Shown here in pieces: positions 1-13,334 of a stretch of 64,000 nucleotides of DNA (positions are counted from its first letter, which is position 1; each line of letters starts with the position of its first letter). The stretch is from NCBI GenBank assembly GCA_013397695.1, contig VYZI01000350.1:63829-127828 (forward strand), given 5' to 3'. Origin of the DNA: Centropus unirufus. Taxonomy: Eukaryota > Chordata > Aves > Cuculiformes > Centropidae. The position numbers were made by a program, and so were the translations under genes. The notes under the pieces are model-generated. The model saw only the letters and a list, made by a program, of their open reading frames with translations. It did no database searches and was not told the origin of the DNA.

Positions 1-247
1 GGAACTGAGAATTAATACTTCATTCAAGCTTGTCAGGCCAAACAATATGAATTTCAACCATGCTGAGAATAAAATATTTTACTTCATTTTTTCCACTGAG
101 AAATAGTGCCGTGGGGTTTTTCATTGTCTGGCAATATAGACATTTTCCCTCATAAAATGCTGATTATGTGGGAACTGTTCTTTATCTGTGAAGAAATGAG
201 ATTCTGATGTAAAGATCCTTACTATCTCTAGAAGTCAGAGTCAAAAT

Positions 248-556
248 GCTACCTGAAAGGAGGTTGTAATGAGGTGGGTGTTGGTCTCTTCGAAAGTAAC
301 AAGTGATAGAATGAGAGGAAATGGCCTCAAGTTGTACCAGGGGAGGTTTAGATCAGATATCAAGAAAAATTTCTTTACTGAAAGAGTGGTGAAGCACTGA
401 CAGAGGCTGCCCAAGGCAGTGGAAGAGTCACCATTCCTGGAGAGGTTAAAAAAGGTGTGGCCATGGTGCTTCAGGACATGGTTTCAGGTTTAGTGGATAC
501 AGAAGGGCTGGAATGGAATAATCTTAAAGGCCTTTTCCAACCATAATGATTCTGTG
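248..556 (+). mobile_element. CR1 LINE fragment, 3' end
   Basis: Plus-strand CR1 from the CTACCTGAAAGGAGG region to the 3' terminus (CCAACCATAATGATTCTG), with the typical GTGGTGAAGCACTG and GTGGAAGAGTCACC words. Confidence 0.9.
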
Positions 557-2548
557 AGTCCATGGTTAAAGTGGATTATTAAAAAGATAAAGGAATAAAG
601 AGCATTTTTGAGGATGTGCAGAGTGAGCAGGCACTAACCCATCACATGGAGTTTTAAAAGCAGGCAGCATTTCTCCAGCTGGTTGCCAACATTTCAGGTT
701 TCAGAGACCAGGTAATATCATCCCATGGCTCCTCTGTCCCAGCCTGTTGCGCACTGTGAGCATGAAAGAGCCATGTAAAATATTTTTTTCAAACCATGTT
801 TTGCACAGAAATATGTGTTTTCATCAAATAGAAGCTTTCCACAATAAACACTGATTTCCAATAAAAATTGAGTTTTCATAATAGGAGTTTGGAAACCTCT
901 CGTAATTCTCCCTCTCCTTGGTGGTTTTTAGCTTGGACAATCAAAACATTGCAGCCAAAAGATCCCCAAGTAGTTTTTACTTTTCAGGTAAGTAGTGTTA
1001 AGAATGCCTCCAAAGGTTGTGAATTAAAACTTCTCTGAAAATCCAAAGCTTTTATGTTTTCTGTTGCTAAAACCATTGCCAGGATCAGAGACTTTATAAA
1101 AAGCTCTAAATATGGGACCACTAGGCTTTTGGCTTCAAGGACAACATCTGCCCAGCTTCCCTGCAAGCTCTTTTCTCACTCCAAGCCTGCAGCTCCTCTC
1201 TGTTTCTCTTCCTACCTCAAGGCAGAGCTGAGCACACTTAGTGTAAATAGCAGGAAACCTTCAAATGTCATGTTAAGTCTCACCTCTCCTGGTGAGGTGC
1301 TGTATCTGAACCTCATCTTCAAACCCTCACCTCACCCATGTACCCACATGAGCAACCACAGAGCGTTCCTGCTTTGCACTTCCCTCTCTTTTGGCTTCTC
1401 TACACTCTTCCCTTGAGCCCCAGTGAACAAATCACTGCCCTGCCACCCTTTATTCCAGGTGAACTGGGATTTACCTCTATAGGTGTTTTTCTGACTTTGA
1501 AAGGAATTACTTGTGTGCTGGCAGCAGGGAAGGAGAGGGAGTAGAAAGGGCTACAATGGCATTTTTATGGAATAGCTGTCTTCAGTGGTCATTCACTCCA
1601 GCCAGCAAGGAGAACAGAATCTGTATGCAGCTCCTCATACCATTCTGCAATTACTGCAGAGACTTAATAGGCCCAACAGATTTTGGCCTTAATGAAGTAA
1701 GGAACTTCATGTAACAGTAAGCTGTGGAACTCACTGCCACGTGAGGTAAGAACTGTAGAAGGATCGATGGTGATTAGGATTAGAACGGCAAGAATGGTAA
1801 CACTTGGCTGGGTTCTCACTCCTCTGCTCTTGCAGGTTCTTGGAATCAGGATGGAGTTTGCTTGCAGTCTTCCACATTCAGTCAAAGATTTTGGCAGTAC
1901 TCATCCCTGGGAAGTAGTTGGCCTGAGGGACGAGAAAGCTCCTTGGTCTCCTCTGTCCTGCCTGAGCCATTGTTTAAGAGCTGGCAGCAGCTTCTGGTAT
2001 TAAAACACTCGGACATCTGCAGTGTCAGCGCTGTTGCTCTGGGACCAGGGTGTGCCAGCATTTTACCGTTTCATTGCGAGGCTCAGCAATGATGCTGTTC
2101 AGACAACTCCGGCTGAAATGGGGATAGCACAAGGGCGCTGTGGTTTTCTGCAAGACAGAGCAGAGGGAGGATTTTTCACTGGTTTATTCACACCCACAGG
2201 ACTCCCAAAAGTTTTCCTTTGCCATTTTCCATCAGACAGGATTTAGTGGGGTTCGTGAGATGAGAACAAAGGTGCTGCAGCAGGCTTGGAAACGACAGGG
2301 ACTGAAGTGGTTTCACATGGGGGCTCTGTGTCAAACCCAAGCATGATCAGAAAGATTGCACTCCACCTCTTATTCTCTTCAGAAACTCTGCTTCCCTTCT
2401 CCCTGCACTTGTCCTTACGTTCTCAGCTTTCAGATACACATTCTTGGCTTTTCAGACTGTCTGCTGAGCAGAAATGCACTCAGTACCCTGAACTCCAGTA
2501 GGAGCCCAAGGTTGAACTACTTATCTGCTCCTTTCAAGTGCGGAACAT

Positions 2549-3238
2549 GGAATCATGGAATGGTTTGCGTTGGAAGGCACTTCAAAGCCCATTCAGTTCC
2601 AACCCCTTGCCATGGGTAGGGACATTTCCCACTGGATCAGGGTGCTCCTGGCCTTGAATGGGGGAATAATGTTCCTCCATTCCTCCAGTAATGGGGGAAT
2701 CTACCAACTCTCTGGGCAACCTGGGCCAGGGTCTCACCACACTCATTGTGAAGAATTTCTTCCTAATGTCTAGTCTAAATCTTCCCCTCCCAATTTAAAG
2801 ACATTCACCCTCTTCCTATCACTCCATTGTCTTGTAAAACATCCCTCCACAGCTTTCCTGGGGCCCCTTTCAGTCCTGGGAGCTGCTCTAAGTTCTCCCT
2901 GGAGCCTCCTCCAGGCTGAACACCCCCAACTCTGTCAGCTGGTCCTGATAGCAGAGGTGCTCCAGCCCTTGGATCATCTTCATGGCCTCTTCTGGACCCA
3001 TTCCAACAGTTCCATATCCTTGTGTTGGAGATTCCAGAACTGGACAGAGGACTCCAGGTGGGGTCTCACAAGAGCAGCATAGAGGGGTAAAAACACCTCC
3101 CTTGACCTGCTGGCCACAATCCTCTGGATGCAGCTGAGGTACAGTTGGCCTTGTGGACTACAAGCACACGTTACCGGCTCGTGTCGAACTTCTCATCCAT
3201 ACACAGTCCTTCTCTGCAGGGCTGCCCTCAACCACACC
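2549..3238 (-). mobile_element. CR1 LINE fragment, long
   Basis: Begins with the reverse 3' end (GAATCATGGAATGG) and runs through the 3' UTR into the distal ORF2 part (CTTCTCTGCAGGGCTG). At nearly 700 bases it is the longest copy here. Confidence 0.9.
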
Positions 3239-5446
3239 TCAGTCATGTCAGATGTCTACTGAGAGAGAATCACATTCTCAAAAGCCAACTTAGGGCTATA
3301 TATTTAGAGGAACAGATTTCTGAAGATCCTCTTGATGTGGGAGCTGAAGCCTGAAGTTTCATTTATGGTTCTGCATTTCTCCCCTTAAAGTGAAAACACG
3401 AAATTAGAGCATCTAAATAAAGAAGCAATTCTGTGCACTACCAAAGTTTGTACCTGTGTGTGCTCATGCTGATATGGAACACGAATTTCATTGTATGCTT
3501 TATGACCAGAATGATGAGAACCATCAGAATGGCTGCATGGAGAATAGTCAAAGATCCCTGGCAGAGGAGTTTAATGATGAACATGCAAACATCAACCTTT
3601 GTGACACTGATTACTAGAGACAAATTAGAACATGTGGTAGCTATGTATGTGTGGGACAACAGCCCTTCAGAACTGCACAAATGAGACTGAACAGAACAGG
3701 GCAAGGAAGGTCACATACCAGGACTAAGGGGACTGTGGAGTAAATCAGTCTCTGACTTCCTTTCCTCCTAATAGCATAAGCTAGAGTTTCAAAGGAAGCA
3801 AGCTGCCAAAACGACATTAATAAACCTTTTTTTTTCATGACAAACAAAACTTGTGAGTGTGGGTGCAGAGCTGTTCTGCAAATCTTTTCCCTATGTTTGT
3901 GGTTGAAGCATTGTCGTTCTGAAAACTGGCCCCATCTGTGTAGGAGGTAAAGTTCAAAAAACTGGCCCCGAGCACTTCCAATGAGACATTTGTATGGGAG
4001 AAAGGATGCTGCTGTGGTTAAGGTAAAAACCTGGCATATAGTAATTCTGATGCGTTATGTGATCTAATTCAAGTAAGACACTCTCTGTTTGACTTAGTTC
4101 CCGTCTCACTATTGTTTGATCTACCCAATTTCCTAGAATCTCCACCTGTTGTCTTGCATATTTACCTTCATAGAATTGCAATAAAAATAAATCCAATATG
4201 CTTAAAGACAATAAATAAATTATTATGTCCCTTGAGAAACACAGCTCCCATAGCCCAGCGTCTGGGTGTACACGCAGTACAGTGCTGGTATCTGCAAAAG
4301 AAGAATCTGGGTGGATAAGAGGATTTCTTGAGGTTACTCTGTGGATTTTTAAAAGTGAATTGTATAAAAACTGATTTCCAGCCAGTGATATCTCCACACA
4401 GGTCACTTAAATCTTACCTACACTTCTCATTCAAGTAGCTCATTGATTATCTTTCTACATTGCTGTGGTGTTACTGCTACAACACAAAGGCCAAATTCTG
4501 CTTCCATTTGAAGTAAAAAAAGAATTCAGATATGCTTGAGAGTTTGACCTGATTTGTGGGCATGGAAACACAGACCTGCACAGGGGTGTCTTTGTGTTAT
4601 ATGTATATAAGCACACAGGCTAAACATTATCAACAAGTCCCGGGTCCTAAACATGCCTGGCAATTTCTGCTGAAGCACAAAGTGCCACAGAGATGCAATT
4701 CTGCAGTTACAAGTGTCAAAAACAAAGCGCAGCAAGGGAAAAGGAAGATTAGACTTCTTCTGACTGTAAGTCATGTTGTCCTTTGGACACTATTCAAAAG
4801 GAACATTTACATGCTCCTTCCATTGGCCCGCTGGGAAGAATGACCTCCACAAATTCCCAGCACTTAATTCCCTCTTCATGTGAACTCTGCCTAGGAAATC
4901 TATTTTGCCGTATGGTGGTCTTCTAGACCCTTCAACCACACGAAGGCACCCTGATACCAGTGGCAGGGGGAGGACTACAGATGTTGTGTCCTTCTCCATC
5001 CGTGTGAGTTCCCATTTCCATTTTGTCAGCTGGCTTTCCCTGTCTTCTTCTGGGCTCTGACCTCTGTGCAAAAGAGGCCAAAATAGGTTGGGTAAGGGAA
5101 GCAAATGGGGCCCCTTTCAGGAGCTCAGCCTTTGCTTGCTCTGCTGCAAGTTCAAATCCTAAACCAGAGTGAGAAGAGCAGGAGTTTTTAATTAGGGGAA
5201 AGTAAAATCACATAGGGTAATTGATTTAGAAAAAATTATTTAGAAAAACTAATTAAGAAAACATGAAGGGACAGTTTTTGTTCATTTCTAAAATCACATT
5301 AAGAGAGAAGAAGCAGGTGGTTTTACATGAGATGAAGGATTAATGATAGCAAAGTGGAATTTTATGTCATCTTTAAAATGTGGTTCCTATCGTTTATGTT
5401 TGCCTCAGAATAGAATAGAATTCAGAATAGAATTATTATTCAGAAT

Positions 5447-5472
5447 AATAGAATAATAATTATTATTCTATT
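5447..5472. repeat. 26-bp perfect AT-rich palindrome
   Basis: A perfect palindrome with half-site AATAGAATAATAA, inside a longer AT-rich tract of repeated AGAAT words (5408-5481). It could extrude a hairpin; origin as a decayed (AGAAT)n microsatellite is likely. Confidence 0.85.
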
Positions 5473-5740
5473 CAGAATAAAATCTGAAGGGTCTGCTGCC
5501 CTTTTCTAAGTTCTCAGCCCTCTAAGAGAGTAGCTTGTTCTGAGTTGTTTTACATAATATCACAAATGGACTTTCTTGCCCTCCCCTTTCTGCATCTGGG
5601 CCCGCTTAATTATTTCTGCTCCGGCCTATTGACTTCTCTGACCCTTCTCCACCTTTGCTGTTTCTTTGCAGCTCCTCCCAGGGTAACTTTGTCATTTCCA
5701 AATATGCCAGAGGTATAAAAAAAGCCACCCTAAATATCAA

Positions 5741-5850
5741 GTCACAGAATCACAGAATTGTTTAGTTTGGAAAAGACCTTTAAGTTCATCAAGTCCAGCC
5801 ATAAAACTAACACTGACAAACTGACCCCTAAACCTGACATTAAGTTTCTG
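5741..5850 (-). mobile_element. CR1-like fragment, 3' end
   Basis: Reverse 3' end (TCACAGAATCACAGAATTG) followed by the variant AAAGACCTTTAAGTTCATCAAG typical of another CR1 subfamily; fades after about 110 bases. Confidence 0.75.
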
Positions 5851-6399
5851 TCCAGTGTCTGTCTATTGCTTTGCACTTGGGAAAATGGATGCAGTATTAC
5901 ATGAGCTACTAACATGATTCAATATCTGTCTTCCTGTGTCTGTATTTTAGCCCATTTATGGTCCTTAAAACACTTTTTCCATCCTTGTTTCTCTTCCTAT
6001 CACCCGAAGCACAAACACATGTAACATCACTTTCCCCTTTTCCACTCATTGCACAATACGTTTTATCTTTTATTAATCATTTCAATTTTTTCCATATTAG
6101 TACTTTTACTTTGCTTTGTTAGAGTGTTTGAATATCAACTAGTTAAGTTTTCTGTTGAAATGGCTGGAGCAAGCCAGTGCATTTTGTGATTCTTTCATTT
6201 AGTGCCACAAAATCTTCACCTCTTTCTTAAAGCCACAGGTTGCATAGGTGCAAAAAAAAGATCACTTTGTTGTTTTCTCTGTAAAATCCTCATAATATGA
6301 GCTCCAGCATAGAAGTCTGAATGAGATACCCTCGTTTATGAAGACTTTAAACAATGTAGTTTTTAGGCATTACGAAGCAGGCTGGTAAAAATTGTGATG

Positions 6400-6735
6400 T
6401 AATCCCATCCCCTGTCACTTGGGAGCAGAGCCCAGCACCCACCTCTCCACACCTTCTTCCCAGGCACTTGGAGGCAGGGATGAGGTCTCCCCTCAGCCTC
6501 CTCTTCTCCAGGTGAAACAACCCCAGCTCCCTCAGCTGCTCCTCACAACCCTTGTTCTCCAGACCCTTCCCAGCTCCGTTCCCTTCTCTGGACACGCTCC
6601 AGCCCCTCCAGGTCCTTCCTGGAGTGAAGGGCCCAGACCTGACCCCAGGATTCCAGGTGTGACCTCACCAGTGCTGAGCACAGGGGCAGAATCCGCTCCC
6701 TGCTCCTGCTGGCCACGCTGGTTCTGATCCAGGCC
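6400..6735 (-). mobile_element. CR1 LINE internal fragment
   Basis: Reverse CR1 with CTCCCCTCAGCCTCCTCTTC, CTCTGGACACGCTCCAGC and the CTGCTGGCCACGCTGGTT end; lacks the 3' octamer end. Confidence 0.9.
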
Positions 6736-8322
6736 AGGATGCTGGATCAGACCATTAATTAAGCCAGTTTGCTTATTAAATGTCCCTGTTAGAGAAGAAA
6801 GAAGAAATACTGCTTCACAGGGTGGGAATTAGTGCCTGCCCTTGCTCTCATTTCCCACATAGGCACTCGTGCTCCTTTCTTGTGAATAACACTATTTTTT
6901 GTAAACTTTGCTGCAGTAGAACACACTGTGTTAAACTACTAAGAGTACAGCATTGCCGTGTAACAGTGAAGCAAAGGATGAGGTTGACACTATTTCTGGA
7001 AAGAGCTGCTCTGGGGAAAAGAAAAGGCAGAGAGCAGAGAGGCAGAGATAGATGTCCACATGGTTCTCCATGCCTAGACAGGATTTCCTATTCAATTTAG
7101 GTCCAGGGCTCTTGACTGTTATGCAGTCAAGAGTTTTTTTCCAAATTCACTGCTGCGTGGCCAAAAGCAGTTTGTCCAGGGTGACACAGGACACTGATGC
7201 TCAAGGTCTGGGGAGGGAGCCTGTTACACCACATCCCGATTTACATCATGCCAAAGGATGTGGCAACAGCTGCATCTCTGACATGAACTTACTGTACACC
7301 CACGTTCCACTCACTTGCCCCTGGAGTAAATGACTTGAGTTGGATGGAAATTTTCCTACAGAAGAGTTTTCCATCCAAAAATGCTGATTAGACTGAATTG
7401 AAGTGTTCTGTGGAACGGTTTTAATTCTGTCAAAGCTTTCAGCGGAAACAAAGCCAGGCTTGGCCAGGCGGTTTGACGGGAAAGCCTGCCTCCACCTCCA
7501 CCAGGTCACATCTGCCTACTTGCCCCTGGACTTTTTGCCTCCATGACTACAAGTTTTCCCAGCTGACTGGTTCACAAAGTCCAAGACACCAGTTAGGTAC
7601 AAGCTTTCACAGCTCTGTCCCTGCATGGGAACAGCCCTGTGGGCAAAACCTCTTTGCCTCTGGAGTTGGACATTTTGTTTATAAAATCTTCGTTGATTCC
7701 TTCATGATTTTTCATCTCACAGCAACTGTTCTTGCTTTCTTTTGCCATTCAGTTCAGAATTATTGGATCTACAGTTGTCAGCAGTGCATGTTCTATGAAG
7801 GTGGTTTCCCTTCCTCTGTGTTGGTAACATGATTTCCATCTCCAGGAGCAAACTCTGAAGATAAAGCAGGGCAGGTGTTTTTTCCCCATTTTACCCTCCC
7901 TGCTCACAACTTCCTCCTCCCGTAAGTCCCCACATGCCTTGGTCCCTTCTGTCCTTCCTGCGTAACCGACACTTCTGCTCTGCTGCCCATGGAAGCTCAG
8001 ATGTTCACAGGGACATTGGTGCTTCTCATTCTCAGGGCAAAACGTATTTGAACCTCACCACAATGCTGACAAGCCTTTCCAAAAGAGGGGCTGGGTTTCT
8101 GTGGATTAGTCAGATTCCAGGCCCAGAGAGGATAACAAAGAATTTGCTGTGCTGTGGCCTGTACGTAATCAGTGAGGAGGGAGAGCTGGTGGCTCCTGCA
8201 AGCTTCCAGCTATCAGTGGAGGAGGTTGTGTGCATTGTGTTTGACCGAGTGAGACTGGTGACCTGCCCCAGGGAGAAGGCAGCTCAGAGTTCTTGGCTAT
8301 GAGAAGCAGCACTCACTGGACA

Positions 8323-8412
8323 CCATAGAATCATAGAAGGGTTTGGTCTGGAAAGGACCAGAAATGTAATCTAGTCCAATCCTCCCGCAGGGACATCAAC
8401 AAGATCAGCCAC
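8323..8412 (-). mobile_element. CR1 LINE fragment, 3' tip
   Basis: Reverse 3' end (CATAGAATCATAGAAGGG) with about 90 bases recognisable before the suspect low-quality stretch. Confidence 0.8.
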
Positions 8413-8519
8413 CAGCAGTGGCTTCTGTGTCTCTGCTCGTACTGGTGAGTGCCAGCCTGCCCCCCTCACTCCCCCTTGCCATGGTCCATCTGCCGCCTTC
8501 TGATGGTGGCATGCGGGTC

Positions 8520-9165
8520 CTGAGCAGAGCAGCACAGAAAAGCAGCCCCCCCCTCGGTGGGAGAAGGAAAGTGCCAACCCTTTCTTCGAACCCCTCAAGT
8601 GGTTCCAAGCCCCACCCCAGGCTTTGGTCAAGGAAGAACCGGTTGGCTCCTTTCACCCCGGGGGCCTTTTGTCGCCCGCAATTTGATGGAAACTTGGAAC
8701 CGGCACCCAACAGGAGAAAGCGGCTGGTATAAAGGGGGCAACTCCTCACCCCTCCCGGTCCAACCAAAGGGAAGCCACCAACTCAGCCTGGCGGGTAACC
8801 GTCCCTTGAGGCAAAAGGGGCCTGGCGGCAAAGGGTAAGGTTTAAACGCCCAGGGCAAGAACCCCAACCCAAGCCAGGGCCAAATTGGCGCCGTTGTTTT
8901 GGCATAGCTTTTCTTTCTTCAACCGGGCAAGGTTGAACCTGAAAAGGAGGTTTTTATCCTTTTTTTAATGAAAGGGCAGGTGGGGCTCCCGCAAGAAGGA
9001 TTCCCAGCCTTCCACCGCCCTTTTCTGAGGACCAATTGGACTGAAGCCCTTTCTCCGGAAAAAAACCAGAAAGTTAAAGTTAAGGGGGGAGCCCGCCATG
9101 GTTTGGAATGAGGGAATTTTTGGGAAGAACCAAAACCAACCCAATGAACAATTTTTTTGGAAGAA
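8520..9165. other. suspected low-quality consensus sequence
   Basis: The texture changes sharply: very many doubled and tripled bases (ccc, ggg, aaaa, ttttt) and broken short words, as in mis-called ends of Sanger reads. It begins soon after a CR1 fragment and reverts to normal sequence near 9165. No gene or repeat could be read here. A real GC-rich diverged segment is the alternative. Confidence 0.5.
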
Positions 9166-10473
9166 TGCTGTGAGTAATATCAGTAGTGGCACTGCTGGGC
9201 CAGCATGGGGTTGTTTTGTTCTGGGGAAGCAGTTCCTGCACAGCCCTGCATGAGCTGAGGTCCCTCAGGGAGTGAGGGGCAGAAGGGCTCTGCTGGAGGG
9301 TGGGACCTGACAGGGAATTTTCTCAGGCTTTGGTCTGCAAGGGCAAGGTGGAGCCTTCCACCCCACGGAGGCCAGAACACAAGTTCCTTCAGCCCCAGCA
9401 GGGCTCTCTGCAGCTCCATCACCCTTCCCGGGCACAACTCTGCGCAGTTGGGGTATGCTGAATGTACCTACCGAGTGTCCAGATGACGCTGTAGTTTGCC
9501 CTCTTTCAACATTTCTACCAAGATCTGATTTAAAATGGACAGAAATGGATCAAATGCCAGTTAGGTTTTTAAAGTTCATTTCTCTTTTGCTGTCCAAGTG
9601 ATGTAGCCGACAGCCTAAGCCAGTCCGTGAAGAAGAAAAGCAGCCCCTTCACTGCAACAGCATCACAAACTGATTGGTTACTTAATAGATTAATTTAATG
9701 ATCAAAAATAGTTACCAGAGAAGTTGGTTATTTGACCTTTCAACACCCTCTGGACCCTGATCTGCTCAATCTGTGAGAGGCTGCTTCACCCTTTCCCAGC
9801 GCTGCCAGTGGAAGCATGAGCTGGAGATCACAACCAGGGAAGTGAGCTGAGGAGGCAGAGGGGACAGAGCAGGACCTCAGATCAAGAGCCAAAATGCTGG
9901 CTCTCTGCAAGCCCTCCAGGCTTTACGAACAAGGCTCTGAAACTGCAATCTGACCAGAGTAGAAGCCTTGAAGAGGTGGTGGCAACACGACTGGTCACCA
10001 TATCCTGGTTTACCCGGGCAATCCAATCTTACACCGGCCAGCGCTGATGACTTAAGGCCACAAAAATCAACACAAAGAATCAGCTGCTGGAACCACCTGC
10101 CCCTGTTTACACTGCTCGCTGGCAGGTAGGGACAAAATCAGCTTCTCTTTGGGACATCGTGTGCACCCGATGCCTTTCTGCAGGGCCTGACCCTGTGCTG
10201 TGCCTCCGGCTGGTCAGGCCATCTGGGTCCTGGAGCCCGTCCTCACGCTGCAGGTGTACTCCTATCCTCAGATGGGACCATTTGAAGTCGTGAGAAATAA
10301 GTGATGCTGAATTTCCTACCACTTCACAACAGCCTCTCAGCCAGTACCAGCACCTCTCTTGTTTTCCAAGATTTCTGTTGCTGATCAAGAAAACCACTTT
10401 TGAAGAAGTGTTTACAGTTTCCCCTGCCAGCACAGATTTCTATCTGGCAGAAAAAAACAAGGTAGCATGAAAA

Positions 10474-10506
10474 AAACTAGACAAAAAAAAAAAAAAAGAA
10501 GAAAAG
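10474..10506 (+). repeat. A-rich run
   Basis: A15 with flanking A and G-rich bases; no retrotransposon body or target-site duplication is visible. Confidence 0.8.
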
Positions 10507-11685
10507 GCCTTTTAGTTCAGTCCAATTCTCACTTGCTCTACCACATTTCTGGGTGGCAAAAAAAAAAAAGTAATCTCCTCCTGCTGGGAAAAGAGTTTCT
10601 TTTCCTCAAGACCTAAACACTTGTTAATGCCTAAAGCGGCCCCACCACTTGCACTTCCCTTGTCAGTGCATCTAATTTTGCACCTAGGTTTGCATCTCCA
10701 ATGCCTTGCACATCGTTTTTTCTTCATGTGCCATGGGTCAATGGTAAAAGCCACTACAATAAGGCTTGGCTAATTCTGGGCCACTGCTGAGTGATGCTTG
10801 TGATGACAATCTCTGTGCCAGGGCACCACTTGGCTTGCTCAGCTTCTCTGAACCATGAAAGCTTTTGAAGATAAAAAGAAGACATCATCTGGAGATGAAA
10901 GTATGAAAACAGACAAAGGTTGATGGGAGGTTTTCTTCCAGCCCCCTGTGCAATGCTGACAAGTCATATCTTTCCCTTGTCTCGCTTCTCTCTGCTGTCA
11001 ATAGAAACAAACTCATCTCCAATCATGGAGACAGAGAAGGGGAAAGTGTAGGACCGGTGATTCACCTCCCTGTATGATGAGACCTGTGATTTTGAGGTGT
11101 ATTTTACCATTGCAGGACCCCAAAACGTTCTCTGACTTTATGGTTGCCAGATATTTGGAAGCAAGAAGGGTGAGGCCAGGTCTGTGGCTGCCCTTGCCGT
11201 GCCTCCAGTTTGCATCAGCTGGAGTCATCCAGCAGGACAGAGATCTTGAAAATGCAAACCTGCCCTTTCCCCCAGCAGGGAGCAGGTCTGGAAGCTGTAG
11301 TAGCTTGCCTCAGCATGAAGACAGCCACTGTGTTACCTGTCAGCGATCACCCCTCTCTCTGCCTGCCGCTTCTAATTCTGCTTTCTGTACTGCGCAGGCA
11401 AACCTCAGGCCCAGCAAGACAGCAAAAACTGAGGGGCTCAACTGTGAGGGTCACAGGAGAGAGGACAGCCCAGCAGTGAAGCCCCCAAGCAGTGCAGGGG
11501 GCCTTGAAGAACCTCACAGGCAAGGACTTCTTGGGCAGGGAGGGGGCAAACACCCAGTGGTGGCTTTGCAAATGTACTTTTGCATTGGTTCAGTAAATTA
11601 CTTGGGGGTGTTACACACTTGTCGGTGAGCACAGAGCTGGGTTAGTCACGTAGCTGCCGTGCAGCAGAACGAAATGAAAGTGCCT

Positions 11686-11860
11686 AGATAGCTGGGAGAG
11701 ATAGAAAGGTCAGTTTGTGCTTCTGATCTCGCAGTGCAATTGGTATGCAGGCACCTACGGGTAATAAGATAGGCTTGTTGGTGATAAGATAGGTCAGGAT
11801 GAGATAGATTTGCATCAGTGATACGAGGGAGTGTTACATACTGTTGATCAGATGTGATAA
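11686..11860 (+). promoter_or_regulatory. GATA-motif cluster with octamer site, 3' of ZAP70
   Basis: Seven WGATAR motifs in one orientation lie in about 175 bases (near 11686, 11699, 11767, 11781, 11786, 11803, 11855), with a perfect octamer ATTTGCAT at 11808-11815. Chance would give fewer than one GATA motif here. About 1.5 kb beyond the predicted ZAP70 polyA signal. GATA3 and POU factors act in lymphocytes, so an enhancer is possible; that role is inference. Confidence 0.35.
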
Positions 11861-13334
11861 CTTATGCTCTATCATGTCTTGTGTTAGCACTGCGGGTGCT
11901 TAGTTAGAAGATGAGGTTAATCTTTTCCCTCGCAAAATGGAGAGTGAGAGACTCGGAAGAGCTTTAAAGATTCCTGTAAAACACAGGGAAACGGGGTGAG
12001 CAGAGAAGGAATTAAAGGGAGGTAAGCAAGCAAAAAAAGAGGATTTGAGGAAGTCTATGGGAAAGCAAAATCAGCCCAAGAGCGCAGAGCTCTGGGTCTG
12101 TGCGAACCACAGCCTCTGCCTCTATCTTAGTAGTGACACAGCTCTTGCATGGACACCCCGTTCCTCTGGAATCATCAGTGACAGGACTGAGAGGTCCAGC
12201 AGAGTGTTTCAAGATTTGGACCTGCCAGTGATGAGGTAGGAGAGAGGACAGAGCTGAGTACACCCATGCTCTGAACCAAAAGCCCCTCTGGGGAGATGGC
12301 TTCTCTGCTTCTTTCCTTCTCCATTCAAAAAGAAAAAAAATCAGCAACCAGTTAGATGCAAAATAATTAGGATAAATGATTTAAAACCAGCAAATGGATT
12401 TGTTTCCAAAGAATAGCCTAAACAAAAATATATTGGCGGTGGTTTTCAAGCAAAAAGCACACTGAAGCCTCACTTTTCCAGCAAAATATCTGCTTTCTCT
12501 GGGAGGAAAACATGACAGAGGAGAGGATTTTTTCCTCTCTGCCCACTGAACAAACAGGAATTGCACCTTCTCCTCTGATACCTGTTTTCCCCTCTGCTGG
12601 TGGGGGTAATGTGTCCGTAGTTCTCAAGGACATCGAGGACAAGCTGATGGGACTGAGAGAGTGTTGGAGGACAAATGGTTGGTATCACCAGAGGCTGCAG
12701 TCTAAGCAAGGGGAGGGGAACACGGGTTTCTCTCAGTCCTAGGTTCTCCGGGTGTTCAAACAGGCTGTAGGAGAGGGCAATTCAGGCCTCGTACCTGAAT
12801 GCTCCTCAGGATCTCTCATCTTCGGCCAAATTCACCTCCCATTAAAGTTTCAGATAAGATTAGGCTGGTGCCCTGGCCTGAGCTGTAGCTGTTTATTTTA
12901 CCCTCGGGACAAGGTACTCTGTGTGAGCTACTGTGTGGCTTTTGGATACCAGAAGATAGTGTGAGATAAGCTTTTCTAGTCGCTGTATCTCCGAGCTCTG
13001 ATCTGCTTCCCCCAGCTCAGCAGCCCTCACAACCACTCCACTCTGCAGCAGTGCAGACCACAGCCCCCCAGGCACTGCCCATCCACTGCATCCGGGGTGG
13101 GGGCAGACCTGTGCAAGCCTTGAGCAGTGGTTTCCACGGTGGACTGGGCTCTCTATGCCATCATTTGCAAGAGAGCTCCAGCCCTGCAGTGAAGCCAAGC
13201 CAAGACTGGTGGGTTATGGAGCTCATCAAGGCGGGAAACCCTGGCCAAGCAGAGGGAAATGACAATTATTTTCTCGCCAGCTTGAAGCAGTTGCAAACAT
13301 TTATGACAGTTCAACAGTCTGACCCAGAGGGTAT

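Larger units (their letters stand above)
1..13334. other. intergenic DNA downstream of ZAP70, no gene recognised
   Basis: I read both strands for exons of a neighbour and found none. In mammals the next gene on this side is TMEM131, but nothing here could be matched to it. It holds CR1 fragments at 248, 2549, 5741, 6400 and 8323, an AT palindrome near 5447, the suspect stretch near 8520-9165 and the GATA cluster. Open frames up to 184 codons (11074-11628, plus) show no family features. Confidence 0.6.

Noticed and set aside
1681..1765. Possible ancient CR1/L3-like fragment (CTGTGGAACTCACTGCCAC)
   Set aside because: Only one 20-base word fits; too short and diverged to call without a profile search.
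3954..4406. 150-codon minus-strand frame, considered as a retroviral or other gene remnant
   Set aside because: No recognisable motif of a viral or cellular family, no flanking LTRs, AT-rich composition; not supported.
5145..5165. tRNA B-box-like GTTCAAATCC (also at 31548)
   Set aside because: No A box at the right distance and no cloverleaf can be folded around either site.
11074..11628. 184-codon plus-strand frame
   Set aside because: This length is expected about once by chance in 64 kb; no domain and no Kozak or splice context of note.
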